The notes under the pieces: generated by a model | Seen by the model: only the letters and a program-made list of their open reading frames with translations | The model's database searches: none | What the model was told of the DNA's origin: nothing | Program-made: the position numbers and the translations under genes | Shown: positions 1 through 7,162 of the stretch, one piece after another | Numbering within the stretch: position 1 is the first letter of the stretch | How the letters are laid out: each line of letters begins with the position of its first letter | Assembly (NCBI GenBank): GCA_037134895.1 | Contig: JBAXLI010000089.1 | Coordinates: 1-14,312, forward strand | Length of the DNA: 14,312 bases | Origin: CAIRDP01 sp037134895 | GTDB taxonomy: Bacteria; Bacteroidota; Bacteroidia; Bacteroidales; FEN-979 | Reading direction: 5' to 3'

Positions 1-141
1 CCACAAAGGTATATACTATTTTGGAATTTTCCAAATCTGCTTCAATAAAATATTGGAACCAACTCTCTTATAAAATAATTTGTTTTATGTGAAGTAAAGG
101 TAAGAAATACTTGTATTGAATATTTACTTATCTGAAAAAAA

Positions 142-267
142 TGTTGATCATTGGTGATTCGTGATTGGTGATTGGTTGTTGGTTGGTCAACATTCGATAT
201 TTGATATTCGACATTCGATATTCGTACATCGTCCATTGTCCATCTAGCATCCCGCATCCCGCATCAT
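142..267. repeat. Degenerate 7-bp tandem repeat array (18 units)
   Basis: Reading the plus strand from 142 in steps of seven gives 18 consecutive units without a break in register, for example CATTGGT (149), GATTGGT (163 and 170), CATTCGA (191 and 212), TATTCGA (205), CCATTGT (233) and GCATCCC (247 and 254). The core resembles NATTCGN. Units drift: neighbours are more alike than distant ones, so the left third is GATTGGT-like, the middle TATTCGA-like and the right GCATCCC-like. The last unit overlaps the stop codon (264-266) of the minus-strand peptidase gene. It recalls the heptanucleotide STRR repeats known in cyanobacteria. There are no conserved 20-40 bp repeats with spacers, so it is not CRISPR. 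The function is unknown. The remaining flank (1-141) is AT-rich, and I see no gene in it on either strand. Confidence 0.85.
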
Positions 268-1505
268 TTCTTAATCTTTTGAAGCATCTCCTTCACCGCG
301 TCTTTATGCACCATGAAATTCATCATTTTAAGCCTGATGTAGTCTCCTCTGAAGAAATAATACCCGAACTCGGGCGCGGTTTCGTCGTTGTTCCTCGAGC
401 CGGATCCTGAATCCTTGATGAGGTACCAGTCGGTGCCGTCTTTTTCATAATACCCTACCAGGTGCATGCCGTGGTCGTCGGTGGTGGTGAGGTTCGAAAA
501 CCTGAACTGTCTTGCGTTATCGTCGATATCGGCCACCGCAATGTCAAATGAGGGGACCAGGGCCACCTGCATCTCACGGCTGAAGCCTGCTTCGGAAACA
601 TCGCCCCCGATCACAACAGTATAGTGGTTTTTGATCGCGTTTTTCAGGGCATTCATATAATCCTCCAGCGGCACGTTATAATACGCTTTGCTGTGCCACC
701 AGTTGTCGGGCACTTCATATTCGACCTTCTGCCAGAAGGGTTGCTGCATATAGGAAAGTATATCCACATAATCTTCCATCTGCAGCTTGAGGACCTTGGT
801 AAGGAATTCTTTCGGATTGTATTTTGCCCCTTTCCATTCAACCACGTCGGGAGGGGTACCCATGTAGTGGTCCATAATGCTCTTTACGGTTGATATGACC
901 TGTTCCTCGTCCCAGGCGTTGTTGTTTTTAACACTTTCGAGATACTGGCTCAGTTCTTTGTACATTTTCGCATGGGTATGGAATTTCCTGCCATCTTCCA
1001 GTCCGCTGTAAGCTTCCTCAGGAACGGCTCCGTAGAGTTTATACATACGAACCACGGCATTGGCTTCGGATCCTTCGCCAAACGCCGAATTTCCTCTCTC
1101 CTGAACGAAACGCCTGGCTTTCTCCACATATTCCCAGTACACGGTGAACATCTCCGAAAGCTTTATCTCCTGGCCGGTAAGCCGCTTAACCTCCGATTCG
1201 AAGAAAGATGTAGTTGAAAAACTCCAGCATGTGTTGGTGTTTCCCTGGGATACCGGGGGCAGCCTCCATTCCTGCTGGTACAGGCTCACCTTGTTCGGGA
1301 AGCTCATCCCGCTGAGGTCGGCCTGGAAACGCTTCTCTTTTTTGGCAGGCGCAGTTCCCTCATCCACTGCCCGTATATCCTTCATGATGGTGTTCTGGTA
1401 ATACCCGGGTTTGCTCTCTTTCATAACGCCCGGGGTCTTTGTCTGCTGTGTGAAAGCAGCTGCCGAAATAAGCACAGCAGCGATAGTAAAAATGATCTTT
1501 TTCAT
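264..1505 (-). CDS. Exported C1-family (bleomycin hydrolase-like) cysteine peptidase
   Basis: This 413-residue protein is probably exported to the periplasm or cell surface. I chose the start at 1505 because it opens directly with a signal peptide (MKKIIFTIAAVLISAAAFTQ); the frame stays open to 1604, but those extra residues look untranslated. The papain-fold C1 family is supported by the oxyanion glutamine and nucleophile in PPVSQGNTNTCWSF (Q87, C93) and by the catalytic histidine in DDHGMHLVGYY (H345). These spacings fit the C1B/aminopeptidase C type with a large insertion between Cys and His. The position where bleomycin hydrolases carry the catalytic Asn (xNSWG) reads IKDSGSGSRN here, so Asp (D365) replaces Asn. 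Either this Bacteroidota subfamily uses Asp or the enzyme is weakened. It is monocistronic and divergent from the DUF255 gene. The substrate is unknown: a peptidase role is well supported, but aminopeptidase versus endopeptidase cannot be told. Confidence 0.85.
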   Translation of the reverse strand: MKKIIFTIAAVLISAAAFTQQTKTPGVMKESKPGYYQNTIMKDIRAVDEGTAPAKKEKRFQADLSGMSFPNKVSLYQQEWRLPPVSQGNTNTCWSFSTTSFFESEVKRLTGQEIKLSEMFTVYWEYVEKARRFVQERGNSAFGEGSEANAVVRMYKLYGAVPEEAYSGLEDGRKFHTHAKMYKELSQYLESVKNNNAWDEEQVISTVKSIMDHYMGTPPDVVEWKGAKYNPKEFLTKVLKLQMEDYVDILSYMQQPFWQKVEYEVPDNWWHSKAYYNVPLEDYMNALKNAIKNHYTVVIGGDVSEAGFSREMQVALVPSFDIAVADIDDNARQFRFSNLTTTDDHGMHLVGYYEKDGTDWYLIKDSGSGSRNNDETAPEFGYYFFRGDYIRLKMMNFMVHKDAVKEMLQKIKK

Positions 1506-1569
1506 TCCTGAAATATTTTCCTGCAAATTACCGAAAATCGGGGATACCGCAATCGGGCATAATTCTTTA

Positions 1570-1587
1570 TAATTGTCGCGACAATTA
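1570..1587. promoter_or_regulatory. 18-bp perfect palindrome, candidate operator
   Basis: TAATTGTCGCGACAATTA is a perfect palindrome with no spacer. It lies in the 182-bp region between the divergent C1 peptidase (start 1505) and DUF255 (start 1688) genes, about 65 bp from the first and 100 bp from the second. The CG-rich centre in AT-rich DNA and the perfect symmetry suggest a dimeric regulator site, perhaps acting on both genes. The regulator is unknown. Confidence 0.45.
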
Positions 1588-1645
1588 AACTGTTTGGCAA
1601 GCACTGAAACTTCATGTCAAATGCCGTAATTTAGCAACCTCAATC

Positions 1646-1674
1646 AAGCCTGCCTCTAAGGATGGGCTTTTTTT
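1646..1674 (+). terminator. Terminator-like hairpin with T-tract just before the DUF255 gene
   Basis: Bases 1646-1652 can pair with 1663-1669 (seven pairs, two of them G-T), followed by a run of T to 1674. The structure is on the plus strand only 13 bases before the DUF255 start codon, and no plus-strand gene precedes it here. It may be a leader attenuator, the end of a short untranslated transcript, or a decayed terminator. The stem is weak. Confidence 0.25.
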
Positions 1675-1687
1675 ATAAAACACCAAC

Positions 1688-3733
1688 ATGGAAAATCCCG
1701 AAAATACTCAAGATGCGCACCGTTTTACAAACCGCCTGGTGAGCGAAAGCAGTCCGTACCTCCTGCAGCACGCCCACAACCCGGTGAACTGGTATCCCTG
1801 GGGCGATGAGGCTTTCGCGAAAGCTAAAGCTGAAAACAAGCTGCTGATCGTGAGCATCGGCTACGCAGCCTGCCACTGGTGCCATGTGATGGAACATGAG
1901 TGTTTCGAGGATGAAGAGGTTGCTGAATTCATGAACGCACACTTTGTTTCGGTGAAAGTCGACCGCGAGGAAAGGCCCGATGTGGACCAGGTGTATATGA
2001 ATGCGGTTCAGCTGATCGCTGGGAACGGCGGATGGCCTTTGAATGTGATCTGCCTTGCGGATGGCCGACCGGTTTACGGCGGAACGTATTTCCCCAAACC
2101 AAGGTGGCTGCTGGTCCTGAAAGAGGTCCTGGGTTTTGTTCGTGAAAACCCCGGGGAGGCAGAACAACAGGCTAAATCCCTTACTGAAGGGATCAGGGGA
2201 AGCGAGTTGATACATGAAAATCCGCAGGCAGACGGCTTCTCCATGAAAGACCTTAAAATGATCTTTTCGAACTGGAGGAGGGGGATTGATTTTATTGAAG
2301 GCGGACTGATGCGTGCACCGAAATTTCCCATGCCGGTGAGCTGGGAGTTTCTCTTGCAGTATCATTTTCTCAGTGGGGATGCTGATGCCCTGGCTGCCGT
2401 GACGACGACTCTCACGAAAATGGCCGATGGCGGGATCTATGACCAGGCCGGGGGCGGATTTGCCCGCTATTCGACCGATGCAACCTGGAAAGTCCCGCAT
2501 TTCGAAAAGATGCTCTACGACAATGCCCAGCTGGTCAGCCTGTATTCAAAGGCCTTCCAGGCGACCGGCGATCCGTACTTCAAATCGGTGGTGTATGAAA
2601 CACTAAGGTTTATCAAACGGGAGATGACATCCGCAGAAGGGGCTTTTTATTCTTCACTAGATGCCGACAGCGAGGGTGTGGAAGGAAAGTTTTATGTGTG
2701 GACGTATGATGAGCTGAAAACCTTATTGAATAAGGATTTTGATTTGATTGCGGATTACTTTTCCGTTTCAAAAGAGGGTAACTGGGAGCTAGGCAACAAC
2801 ATCCTTTACCGCTCAAAGCCTATGCAGACAAATGCTGATAAATTTAATCTGACTGCGGATGAACTTGGGAAAAAGATATCCGCAGTCAGGGAAAAACTGC
2901 TTGAAGAACGCTCGAAACGGGTTCGTCCGGCATTGGATGATAAGATACTGACATCGTGGAATGCCTTGATGTTGAAGGGATATGTTGATGCGTACAGGGC
3001 GTTTGATGAAGAGGTGTTTCTGTTATCGGCAGTGCGGAATGCTGAATTTATTCTGCAAAACCTGGAAAAAACCGGCCATCGTCTTGACCGGAATTTCAAG
3101 AACGGCAAGTCTACGATCAATGGCTTCCTCGATGATTATGCGTTTACCATCGATGCGCTGATCGGTCTGTACCAGGCGACTTTTGAGGAGAGATGGCTGC
3201 TTGAGGCGCAGTTGCTCACAAACTATGTGCTTGAGCATTTTTATGACGAACGCAGCGGGATGTTCTTTTACACTTCCGATCTTGACCCTGCGCTGGTAGC
3301 AAGGAAAATGGAAATTGCCGACAATGTGATCCCTTCGTCCAATTCGGCCATGGCGAAAAATCTTTACGTGCTCGGGAAGATGTTTTACAATGAGGGTTTC
3401 ATCGAAAAATCCAGGCGTATGCTGAACAATGTAAAGCAGGATGCGCAAAGTGGAGGCGCCTATTACGCCAACTGGGATATGCTGATGGCATGGTTTGTGA
3501 ACGGAACATGGGAAGTTGCTATTGCAGGTGAGGATTGTTTATTAGCCCGCCGAGAGTTTGACAAACACTATTTGCCCGATGTGTTTTTATGCGGAGGCAA
3601 AACAGAAGGGAGCCTGCCTGTCTTGCAGGGCAAATTCATCGCAAAACAAACGACCATCTATGCCTGCCGTGATAAGGTCTGCAAAATGCCGGTGACTGAG
3701 GTCTCAGAAGCTTTGAAGCAGATGAGATCCTGA
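1688..3733 (+). CDS. Thioredoxin-like DUF255 protein (YyaL/SPATA20 family)
   Basis: The 681-residue protein, predicted cytoplasmic as no signal peptide is seen, has the usual length and layout of the YyaL/SSP411 family. Residues about 15-175 form the DUF255 thioredoxin-like domain, with the hallmark stretch SPYLLQHAHNPVNWYPW, the redox motif C62-H-W-C65 followed by HVMEHECFED, and VDREERPDVD. The rest (about 180-670) matches the family's six-hairpin (alpha/alpha) barrel, with PKFPMP, GGGFARYSTD, WKVPHFEKMLYDNAQL, SLDADSEGVEGKFYVW and DDKILTSWNALM. The family is widespread and conserved, but its reaction is not established; the barrel resembles epimerase and glycosidase folds. The start at 1688 has no Shine-Dalgarno site, which is normal in this phylum. 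It is a single gene, divergent from the C1 peptidase and convergent with hicB, whose end is 36 bp away. Family call is firm, function open. Confidence 0.95.
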   Translation: MENPENTQDAHRFTNRLVSESSPYLLQHAHNPVNWYPWGDEAFAKAKAENKLLIVSIGYAACHWCHVMEHECFEDEEVAEFMNAHFVSVKVDREERPDVDQVYMNAVQLIAGNGGWPLNVICLADGRPVYGGTYFPKPRWLLVLKEVLGFVRENPGEAEQQAKSLTEGIRGSELIHENPQADGFSMKDLKMIFSNWRRGIDFIEGGLMRAPKFPMPVSWEFLLQYHFLSGDADALAAVTTTLTKMADGGIYDQAGGGFARYSTDATWKVPHFEKMLYDNAQLVSLYSKAFQATGDPYFKSVVYETLRFIKREMTSAEGAFYSSLDADSEGVEGKFYVWTYDELKTLLNKDFDLIADYFSVSKEGNWELGNNILYRSKPMQTNADKFNLTADELGKKISAVREKLLEERSKRVRPALDDKILTSWNALMLKGYVDAYRAFDEEVFLLSAVRNAEFILQNLEKTGHRLDRNFKNGKSTINGFLDDYAFTIDALIGLYQATFEERWLLEAQLLTNYVLEHFYDERSGMFFYTSDLDPALVARKMEIADNVIPSSNSAMAKNLYVLGKMFYNEGFIEKSRRMLNNVKQDAQSGGAYYANWDMLMAWFVNGTWEVAIAGEDCLLARREFDKHYLPDVFLCGGKTEGSLPVLQGKFIAKQTTIYACRDKVCKMPVTEVSEALKQMRS

Positions 3734-3769
3734 TTTATTTCGTAAATCGAAACTTGCGGCGATCTAGTT

Positions 3770-4183
3770 TCAGCTGCGGTGGATTAGCGATATTTCCGAA
3801 AGTTCTCTTCCTATGCGATGAATCCCTTCAAGTATTTTTGAGGTTTGAGCATCAGAAGGTTTTTTCCTCCCTTGCACATACTGGGAAAGCAGGGTAGGGT
3901 TCATTCCGATCTTTTCGGCCAGGAATTTGGAGTTGAGCACTCGGTAATACTGGAAAAATTGCTTGAAATCGATCTCGAATTTCAGATCTTCCATAGATAT
4001 GATTATTCCTTCTTCTTCAAAATAAAAGTTAAAAGCTTCCAGTGCGTTGGACATCAATTCCGGAACGGAGCCTCCGCTCGTGAACACCGCTTGATCTTTT
4101 CCGAAGGCCGAAAATCCAGTATTTGTCTTTTCAACGATGACAATGATTTTTCTTTTCCTTGAATTCATAATGTCAATTTTCAT
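3770..4183 (-). CDS. hicB: HicB-type antitoxin with C-terminal helix-turn-helix
   Basis: This 137-residue protein is the antitoxin of a HicAB type II module. Residues about 10-65 form the HicB partial RNase H-like fold (IIVIVEKTNTGFSAFGKD, then SVPELMSNALEAFNFYFEEEG). Residues about 82-125 (LNSKFLAEKIGMNPTLLSQY, then GRKKPSDAQTSKILEGI) form an XRE-like helix-turn-helix, expected to bind the operon's own operator. The ATG at 4183 overlaps the last 11 bases of hicA, so the two are translationally coupled, toxin gene first. An internal ATG at residue 6 is an alternative start. The protein should neutralise HicA and, with it, repress transcription from the inverted repeat at 4396-4417. No truncation is seen. 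Confidence 0.9.
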   Translation of the reverse strand: MKIDIMNSRKRKIIVIVEKTNTGFSAFGKDQAVFTSGGSVPELMSNALEAFNFYFEEEGIIISMEDLKFEIDFKQFFQYYRVLNSKFLAEKIGMNPTLLSQYVQGRKKPSDAQTSKILEGIHRIGRELSEISLIHRS

Positions 4184-4367
4184 TGGTAAGTCCTGCCTCC
4201 TTCAGTATTCTTCTTGCTAATCCCGGACCAATTTCCCGGCTTCCGTGATTAGGGAAGATAATGAAGCCTTTCTTCTGCAGATGCCTCATTTTTATATGCG
4301 ACCCTCTCTGCGAAACTGCGTACCATCCTTCCCTTAACAGGATCCGGTATAATTCAGAATATTTCAT
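4173..4367 (-). CDS. hicA: HicA-type mRNA interferase toxin
   Basis: The 64-residue protein has the double-stranded-RNA-binding-like fold of the HicA/YcfA family, which cleaves mRNA. Visible signatures are the N-terminal helix (YSELYRILLREGWYAVSQ), the catalytic-histidine motif RGSHIKM (H24), the strand FIIFPNHG, and the family ending REIGPGLARRILKEAGL. Length is typical (about 60-80 residues) and no key residue is missing, so the toxin looks intact. It is first in the operon; its stop overlaps the hicB start. Its -7 promoter element and probable operator lie 25-50 bp upstream. Confidence 0.92.
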   Translation of the reverse strand: MKYSELYRILLREGWYAVSQRGSHIKMRHLQKKGFIIFPNHGSREIGPGLARRILKEAGLTNEN

Positions 4368-4393
4368 ATACCGGATGAAGTAATAATACTTTG

Positions 4394-4401
4394 CAAAGGT
4401 A
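4394..4401 (-). promoter_or_regulatory. Bacteroidota -7 element of the hicAB promoter
   Basis: On the minus strand this reads TACCTTTG, an exact match to the Bacteroidota -7 consensus TAnnTTTG, 26 bp upstream of the hicA ATG. No convincing -33 TTTG is present at the usual distance. It overlaps one arm of the inverted repeat at 4396-4417. Confidence 0.5.
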
Positions 4402-4417
4402 AATAATAATTTACCTT
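4396..4417. promoter_or_regulatory. Inverted repeat, probable HicB operator
   Basis: Arms AAGGTAAAT (4396-4404) and ATTTACCTT (4409-4417) are perfect 9-bp inverted repeats around a 4-bp spacer, AATA. The site overlaps the hicAB -7 element, where a bound repressor would block RNA polymerase. HicB has a C-terminal helix-turn-helix, and autorepression through such palindromes is the known mode of HicAB regulation. The assignment to HicB is inferred from position. Confidence 0.6.
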
Positions 4418-4525
4418 CAGGAATGATTTTATTTTCATTTCTTTTATCATTTTCAGATTTCCAATTGGGAATCCCTCTTATTAATCCGCCAATTCGCGAA
4501 AAGTGATACCCGTTTTTCGTTTTTA

Positions 4526-4558
4526 TTGAAAAACAGGCTTGTTTTTACCCGAACTTTG
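4526..4558 (+). promoter_or_regulatory. Possible promoter of the YqhD-like gene
   Basis: GAACTTTG at 4551-4558 matches the -7 consensus TAnnTTTG except at its first base, and a TTG at 4526-4528 lies 22 bp upstream as a possible -33. The gene starts 38 bp further on. A 7-bp inverted repeat, GTTTTTC (4512-4518) and GAAAAAC (4528-4534), touches the -33 position and might bind a regulator. Confidence 0.3.
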
Positions 4559-4583
4559 CATTTTCTAACTAGTAATCAATTTT

Positions 4584-4588
4584 AGGAG
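4584..4588 (+). promoter_or_regulatory. Shine-Dalgarno site of the YqhD-like gene
   Basis: AGGAG lies 8 bases before the ATG at 4597 and fixes that start. It stands out because I see no comparable purine-rich site before the other genes here, as is usual in Bacteroidota. Confidence 0.6.
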
Positions 4589-4596
4589 ATAAAACC

Positions 4597-5763
4597 ATGC
4601 TGAATTTTGAATTATACAATCCTACCCGTATCATTTTCGGGAAGGACAGGCTCGACAATATCGACAAGTATGTGCCCGCCAATGCGAGGGTGCTCATTAC
4701 CTACGGTGGCGGAAGCGCCGTGAAAAGCGGACTGATCGCTAAAATCAAAACCATACTGGGCAACAGGAAGGTGGATGAATTCGGGGGAATAGAGCCGAAT
4801 CCGCGCTTCACGACCCTGATGAAAGCCGCTGAAATCGTGAAGAAGGATAAGATCGATTTCATTCTTGCGGTTGGCGGGGGATCGGTCATCGACGGCACGA
4901 AATTTATCTGCCTCGCGGCCCATTATGATGGCGATGCAGAATATCTTCTCAAAAACGGCTTCCGCCGGATAACATCCGAGACGGTAAAACATGTGGTTCC
5001 TTTTGGCACGGTTCTCACGCTTCCTGCCACAGGCTCCGAAATGAATTCGGGTGCCGTGATCAGCCATAAACACGGAAAATATCCGGTGATGAGCGATCTG
5101 ACTTTCCCGGTTTTCTCGATACTGGATCCCACACTTTCCTTTACCCTTCCGAAGATCCAGGTGGCTAACGGTATTGTGGATGCGTTTGTTCACACAACTG
5201 AACAGTATATCACATTTGCTGTGGGGGCGAAGCTACAGGACCGGTTTGCCGAGTCGATACTGCAAACGCTCATCGAAATAGGGGAGACCACGGTGAAGGA
5301 ACCCGAGAATTACGTGATGCGGGCCAACCATTACTGGAGTGCGACTCTTGCCCTGAACGGACTGATTGGCGCGGGTGTGCCCCAGGACTGGGCTACGCAT
5401 ATGATTGGCCATGAGCTTACCCATCTGTTCGGTATCGACCACGCACAAACCCTGGCGATCATCCTGCCCGCTTTGCTGGAGATCAGGCGTAAAAAGAAAC
5501 ATGCCAAGCTCTTGCAATATGCCGAAAGGGTCTGGGATATTAAAACAGGAACCGAGGATGAAAAGATCACGAATGCCATCCGCAGTACACGCGAATTCTT
5601 TGAACGGTTAGGCATTAAAACCCGGCTCTCAGAATACGGAGTGAAAAGCGAACAGCTGGAAACCATTGTGGATCATCTGAAAGCCCACGGATTGTCGGTT
5701 ATGGGTGAATCCGATGACCACAACCTTGAAACCAGCAGGGAGATACTGAAGAAAGCGTTCTGA
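4597..5763 (+). CDS. Iron-containing alcohol dehydrogenase, YqhD-like (NADPH aldehyde reductase)
   Basis: The 388-residue cytoplasmic enzyme is almost exactly the length of E. coli YqhD (387). The family reversibly reduces aldehydes to alcohols with NADPH; likely substrates are short-chain and lipid-derived aldehydes such as butyraldehyde or methylglyoxal, as in YqhD/BdhA. The N-terminal nucleotide-binding half (about 1-180) shows YGGGSAVKSG (37-40 for the phosphate-binding GGGS), GGIEPNPR, VGGGSVIDG (92-100) and LPATGSEMN (142-150). The helical metal-binding half carries the four metal ligands at positions matching YqhD plus one: D195 and H199 (VDAFVHTTEQY), H268 (WATHMIGHELTH) and H282 (GIDHAQ). 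All catalytic residues are present. It is a single gene with its own Shine-Dalgarno site, divergent from hicAB. A role in fermentation or aldehyde detoxification is inferred; the substrate is not shown by sequence. Confidence 0.93.
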   Translation: MLNFELYNPTRIIFGKDRLDNIDKYVPANARVLITYGGGSAVKSGLIAKIKTILGNRKVDEFGGIEPNPRFTTLMKAAEIVKKDKIDFILAVGGGSVIDGTKFICLAAHYDGDAEYLLKNGFRRITSETVKHVVPFGTVLTLPATGSEMNSGAVISHKHGKYPVMSDLTFPVFSILDPTLSFTLPKIQVANGIVDAFVHTTEQYITFAVGAKLQDRFAESILQTLIEIGETTVKEPENYVMRANHYWSATLALNGLIGAGVPQDWATHMIGHELTHLFGIDHAQTLAIILPALLEIRRKKKHAKLLQYAERVWDIKTGTEDEKITNAIRSTREFFERLGIKTRLSEYGVKSEQLETIVDHLKAHGLSVMGESDDHNLETSREILKKAF

Positions 5764-5790
5764 TTTCTCTGAAGTAGTGCTCTGACGGAC

Positions 5791-7029
5791 TCAGGGTCGT
5801 CCCAGGCAGTCTTCGATCTGGCTGCTCAGGACACGCAACAGGTCGTTGCTGTATCCACGCTGGAAATAGGCGATTCGCCCGTGACGGTCGATCAGGAAAA
5901 AATTCGGGTAACCTTTGATACCCCAGGTCTTTTCGATACCGCTCGAATAAAACAGGGTGTAGCCTTCAATGCTGTTCTTCTTGTAATATTTTTCGACTTT
6001 CTCACGGGTGTCGGCTGAGGAAGAGAACACATTGATGATGATCACATCCTTGCGGGCGCCGTATTTCCTGTTCAGTTCCCTGATGACTTCGTTGCCTTCG
6101 GCGCTGTTAATGCAGGAAGTTGATGTAAAAGCCAGGATCAGTATCCTGCCTTTCAGGCTGTCGGTCGACACAAGCTTGCCTGCACTGGTTAAAGGTATTG
6201 CCAGCGCGGGAGCCTGATCACCTATCCTGAAAGGTTCGCTGCCAGCCATGTTATCCCTGACTTCTACTTTTTTTGGCAGACTTTTATCCCCCATCAGGCG
6301 ATCGAAGCGGGAAACGGATTCTTTAACGTTTAAATATTTCACGCTTGAATACTGTCCAACCGAAAGGTTGTTGAGTGAAGCATTGCCTCCTTTGAAATCC
6401 TTGATCACTGCAAGGGGCAGGTAATTATCCTTGTCGATCAGGATCAGTTTCTGATACGAAAAATTCTTTTTTGGTTTGATCAGCCTGATGCCCCAGCATG
6501 TTATGCCATCGCTGAGGGTATCGCTGATCACCCTCAATATCGTCCCGTTCTTTGAATTCCCGGCTTTGATATCCTCGAGCATGGAAGTGATCTCATCTCC
6601 TGATTTCAGAAGGGATAAGGTATAATAAACCACTGAGGTCACTTCAGGTGAGGCTACCCCGTTCGGAGTGCTGACCGCCCTGAATTTATCGGGATTCCCG
6701 GCCACCGTATATCTTAAAACGAAATTGTAGTATTCAGGGGCATAGGAATAAAAAGCACTGCCGTTGTACTTGTAAAATCCCGAGTTTGCCGTTGAGAAAT
6801 AGTAATACATCTTCGCGATCGTATCGGCAGGTATTCTTTTCAATGAACAGTCTGCGGATGAGCGATTCGTGTCGCCATTCATGAACGTGGTTTGCGAGAT
6901 CTCGATGCGGTAACTCGCCTGTTCAAGGGCATTCACCGTATTCAGGGATTTCATGAGTATCTCTTTTGTATCCTGTGCCTGTAGCATCAGGGTAAGGAGC
7001 AACGATAACGATAGCACAAGTGGTCTCAT
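5791..7029 (-). CDS. Exported TlpA-like thioredoxin-fold protein with degenerate active site
   Basis: This 412-residue protein is predicted to be exported. I prefer the start at 7029 because it opens with a signal peptide (MRPLVLSLSLLLTLMLQAQ); a start at 7074 would add 15 residues before it. Residues about 20-255 form a beta-rich N-terminal domain resembling the LolA-like regions before TlpA domains in Bacteroidota. Residues about 265-412 are a TlpA/AhpC-TSA thioredoxin fold: RIGDQAPALAIPL, GRILILAFTSTSC, and the cis-proline loop IKGYPNFFLID (P375). The active site reads C306-I-N-S309 instead of CxxC, so the resolving cysteine is missing and ordinary dithiol oxidoreductase activity is unlikely; a monothiol, chaperone or binding role is possible. 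The gene at 7823-9043 has the same architecture with an intact CYPC. It is a single gene, convergent with the YqhD-like gene (27 bp apart). Confidence 0.85.
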   Translation of the reverse strand: MRPLVLSLSLLLTLMLQAQDTKEILMKSLNTVNALEQASYRIEISQTTFMNGDTNRSSADCSLKRIPADTIAKMYYYFSTANSGFYKYNGSAFYSYAPEYYNFVLRYTVAGNPDKFRAVSTPNGVASPEVTSVVYYTLSLLKSGDEITSMLEDIKAGNSKNGTILRVISDTLSDGITCWGIRLIKPKKNFSYQKLILIDKDNYLPLAVIKDFKGGNASLNNLSVGQYSSVKYLNVKESVSRFDRLMGDKSLPKKVEVRDNMAGSEPFRIGDQAPALAIPLTSAGKLVSTDSLKGRILILAFTSTSCINSAEGNEVIRELNRKYGARKDVIIINVFSSSADTREKVEKYYKKNSIEGYTLFYSSGIEKTWGIKGYPNFFLIDRHGRIAYFQRGYSNDLLRVLSSQIEDCLGRP

Positions 7030-7130
7030 TCTTAGTGAAAATTTCAGGGACCGAAAGTACGAAGAAATGACCATTCATTCGTTCAGTCTTAAGCCAGAGC
7101 GTATTTTTCATCATCGTAATCCATGCTGAA

Positions 7131-7162
7131 TTTGACAACGCCACAGTTTATTAGTACTTTTG
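7131..7162 (+). promoter_or_regulatory. Bacteroidota promoter of the DUF433/DUF5615 operon
   Basis: TTTG at 7131-7134 (-33) and TACTTTTG at 7155-7162 (-7) are separated by 20 bp, matching the Bacteroidota consensus TTTG-N19/20-TAnnTTTG exactly. Transcription would start near 7168-7170, giving a leader of only about 10 bases before the ATG at 7178. Confidence 0.7.

Noticed and set aside
20..35. Inverted repeat TTTGGAA-tt-TTCCAAA
   Set aside because: The arms are short and AT-rich, the loop is too small for an RNA hairpin, and no gene start lies nearby in the window.
142..267. CRISPR array
   Set aside because: The period is 7 bases with drifting units; there are no long conserved repeats, no unique spacers and no cas genes.
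1673..2500. Minus-strand open frame of 275 codons
   Set aside because: It is fully antisense to the conserved DUF255 domain and its translation shows no domain, signal peptide or promoter.
4612..5193. Minus-strand open frame of 193 codons
   Set aside because: It is a shadow of the YqhD-like dehydrogenase.
5764..5790. Weak hairpin between the convergent dehydrogenase and TlpA-like genes
   Set aside because: Only about four bases pair (CTGA with TCAG, reaching into the gene end) and there is no T-tract, so a terminator cannot be supported.
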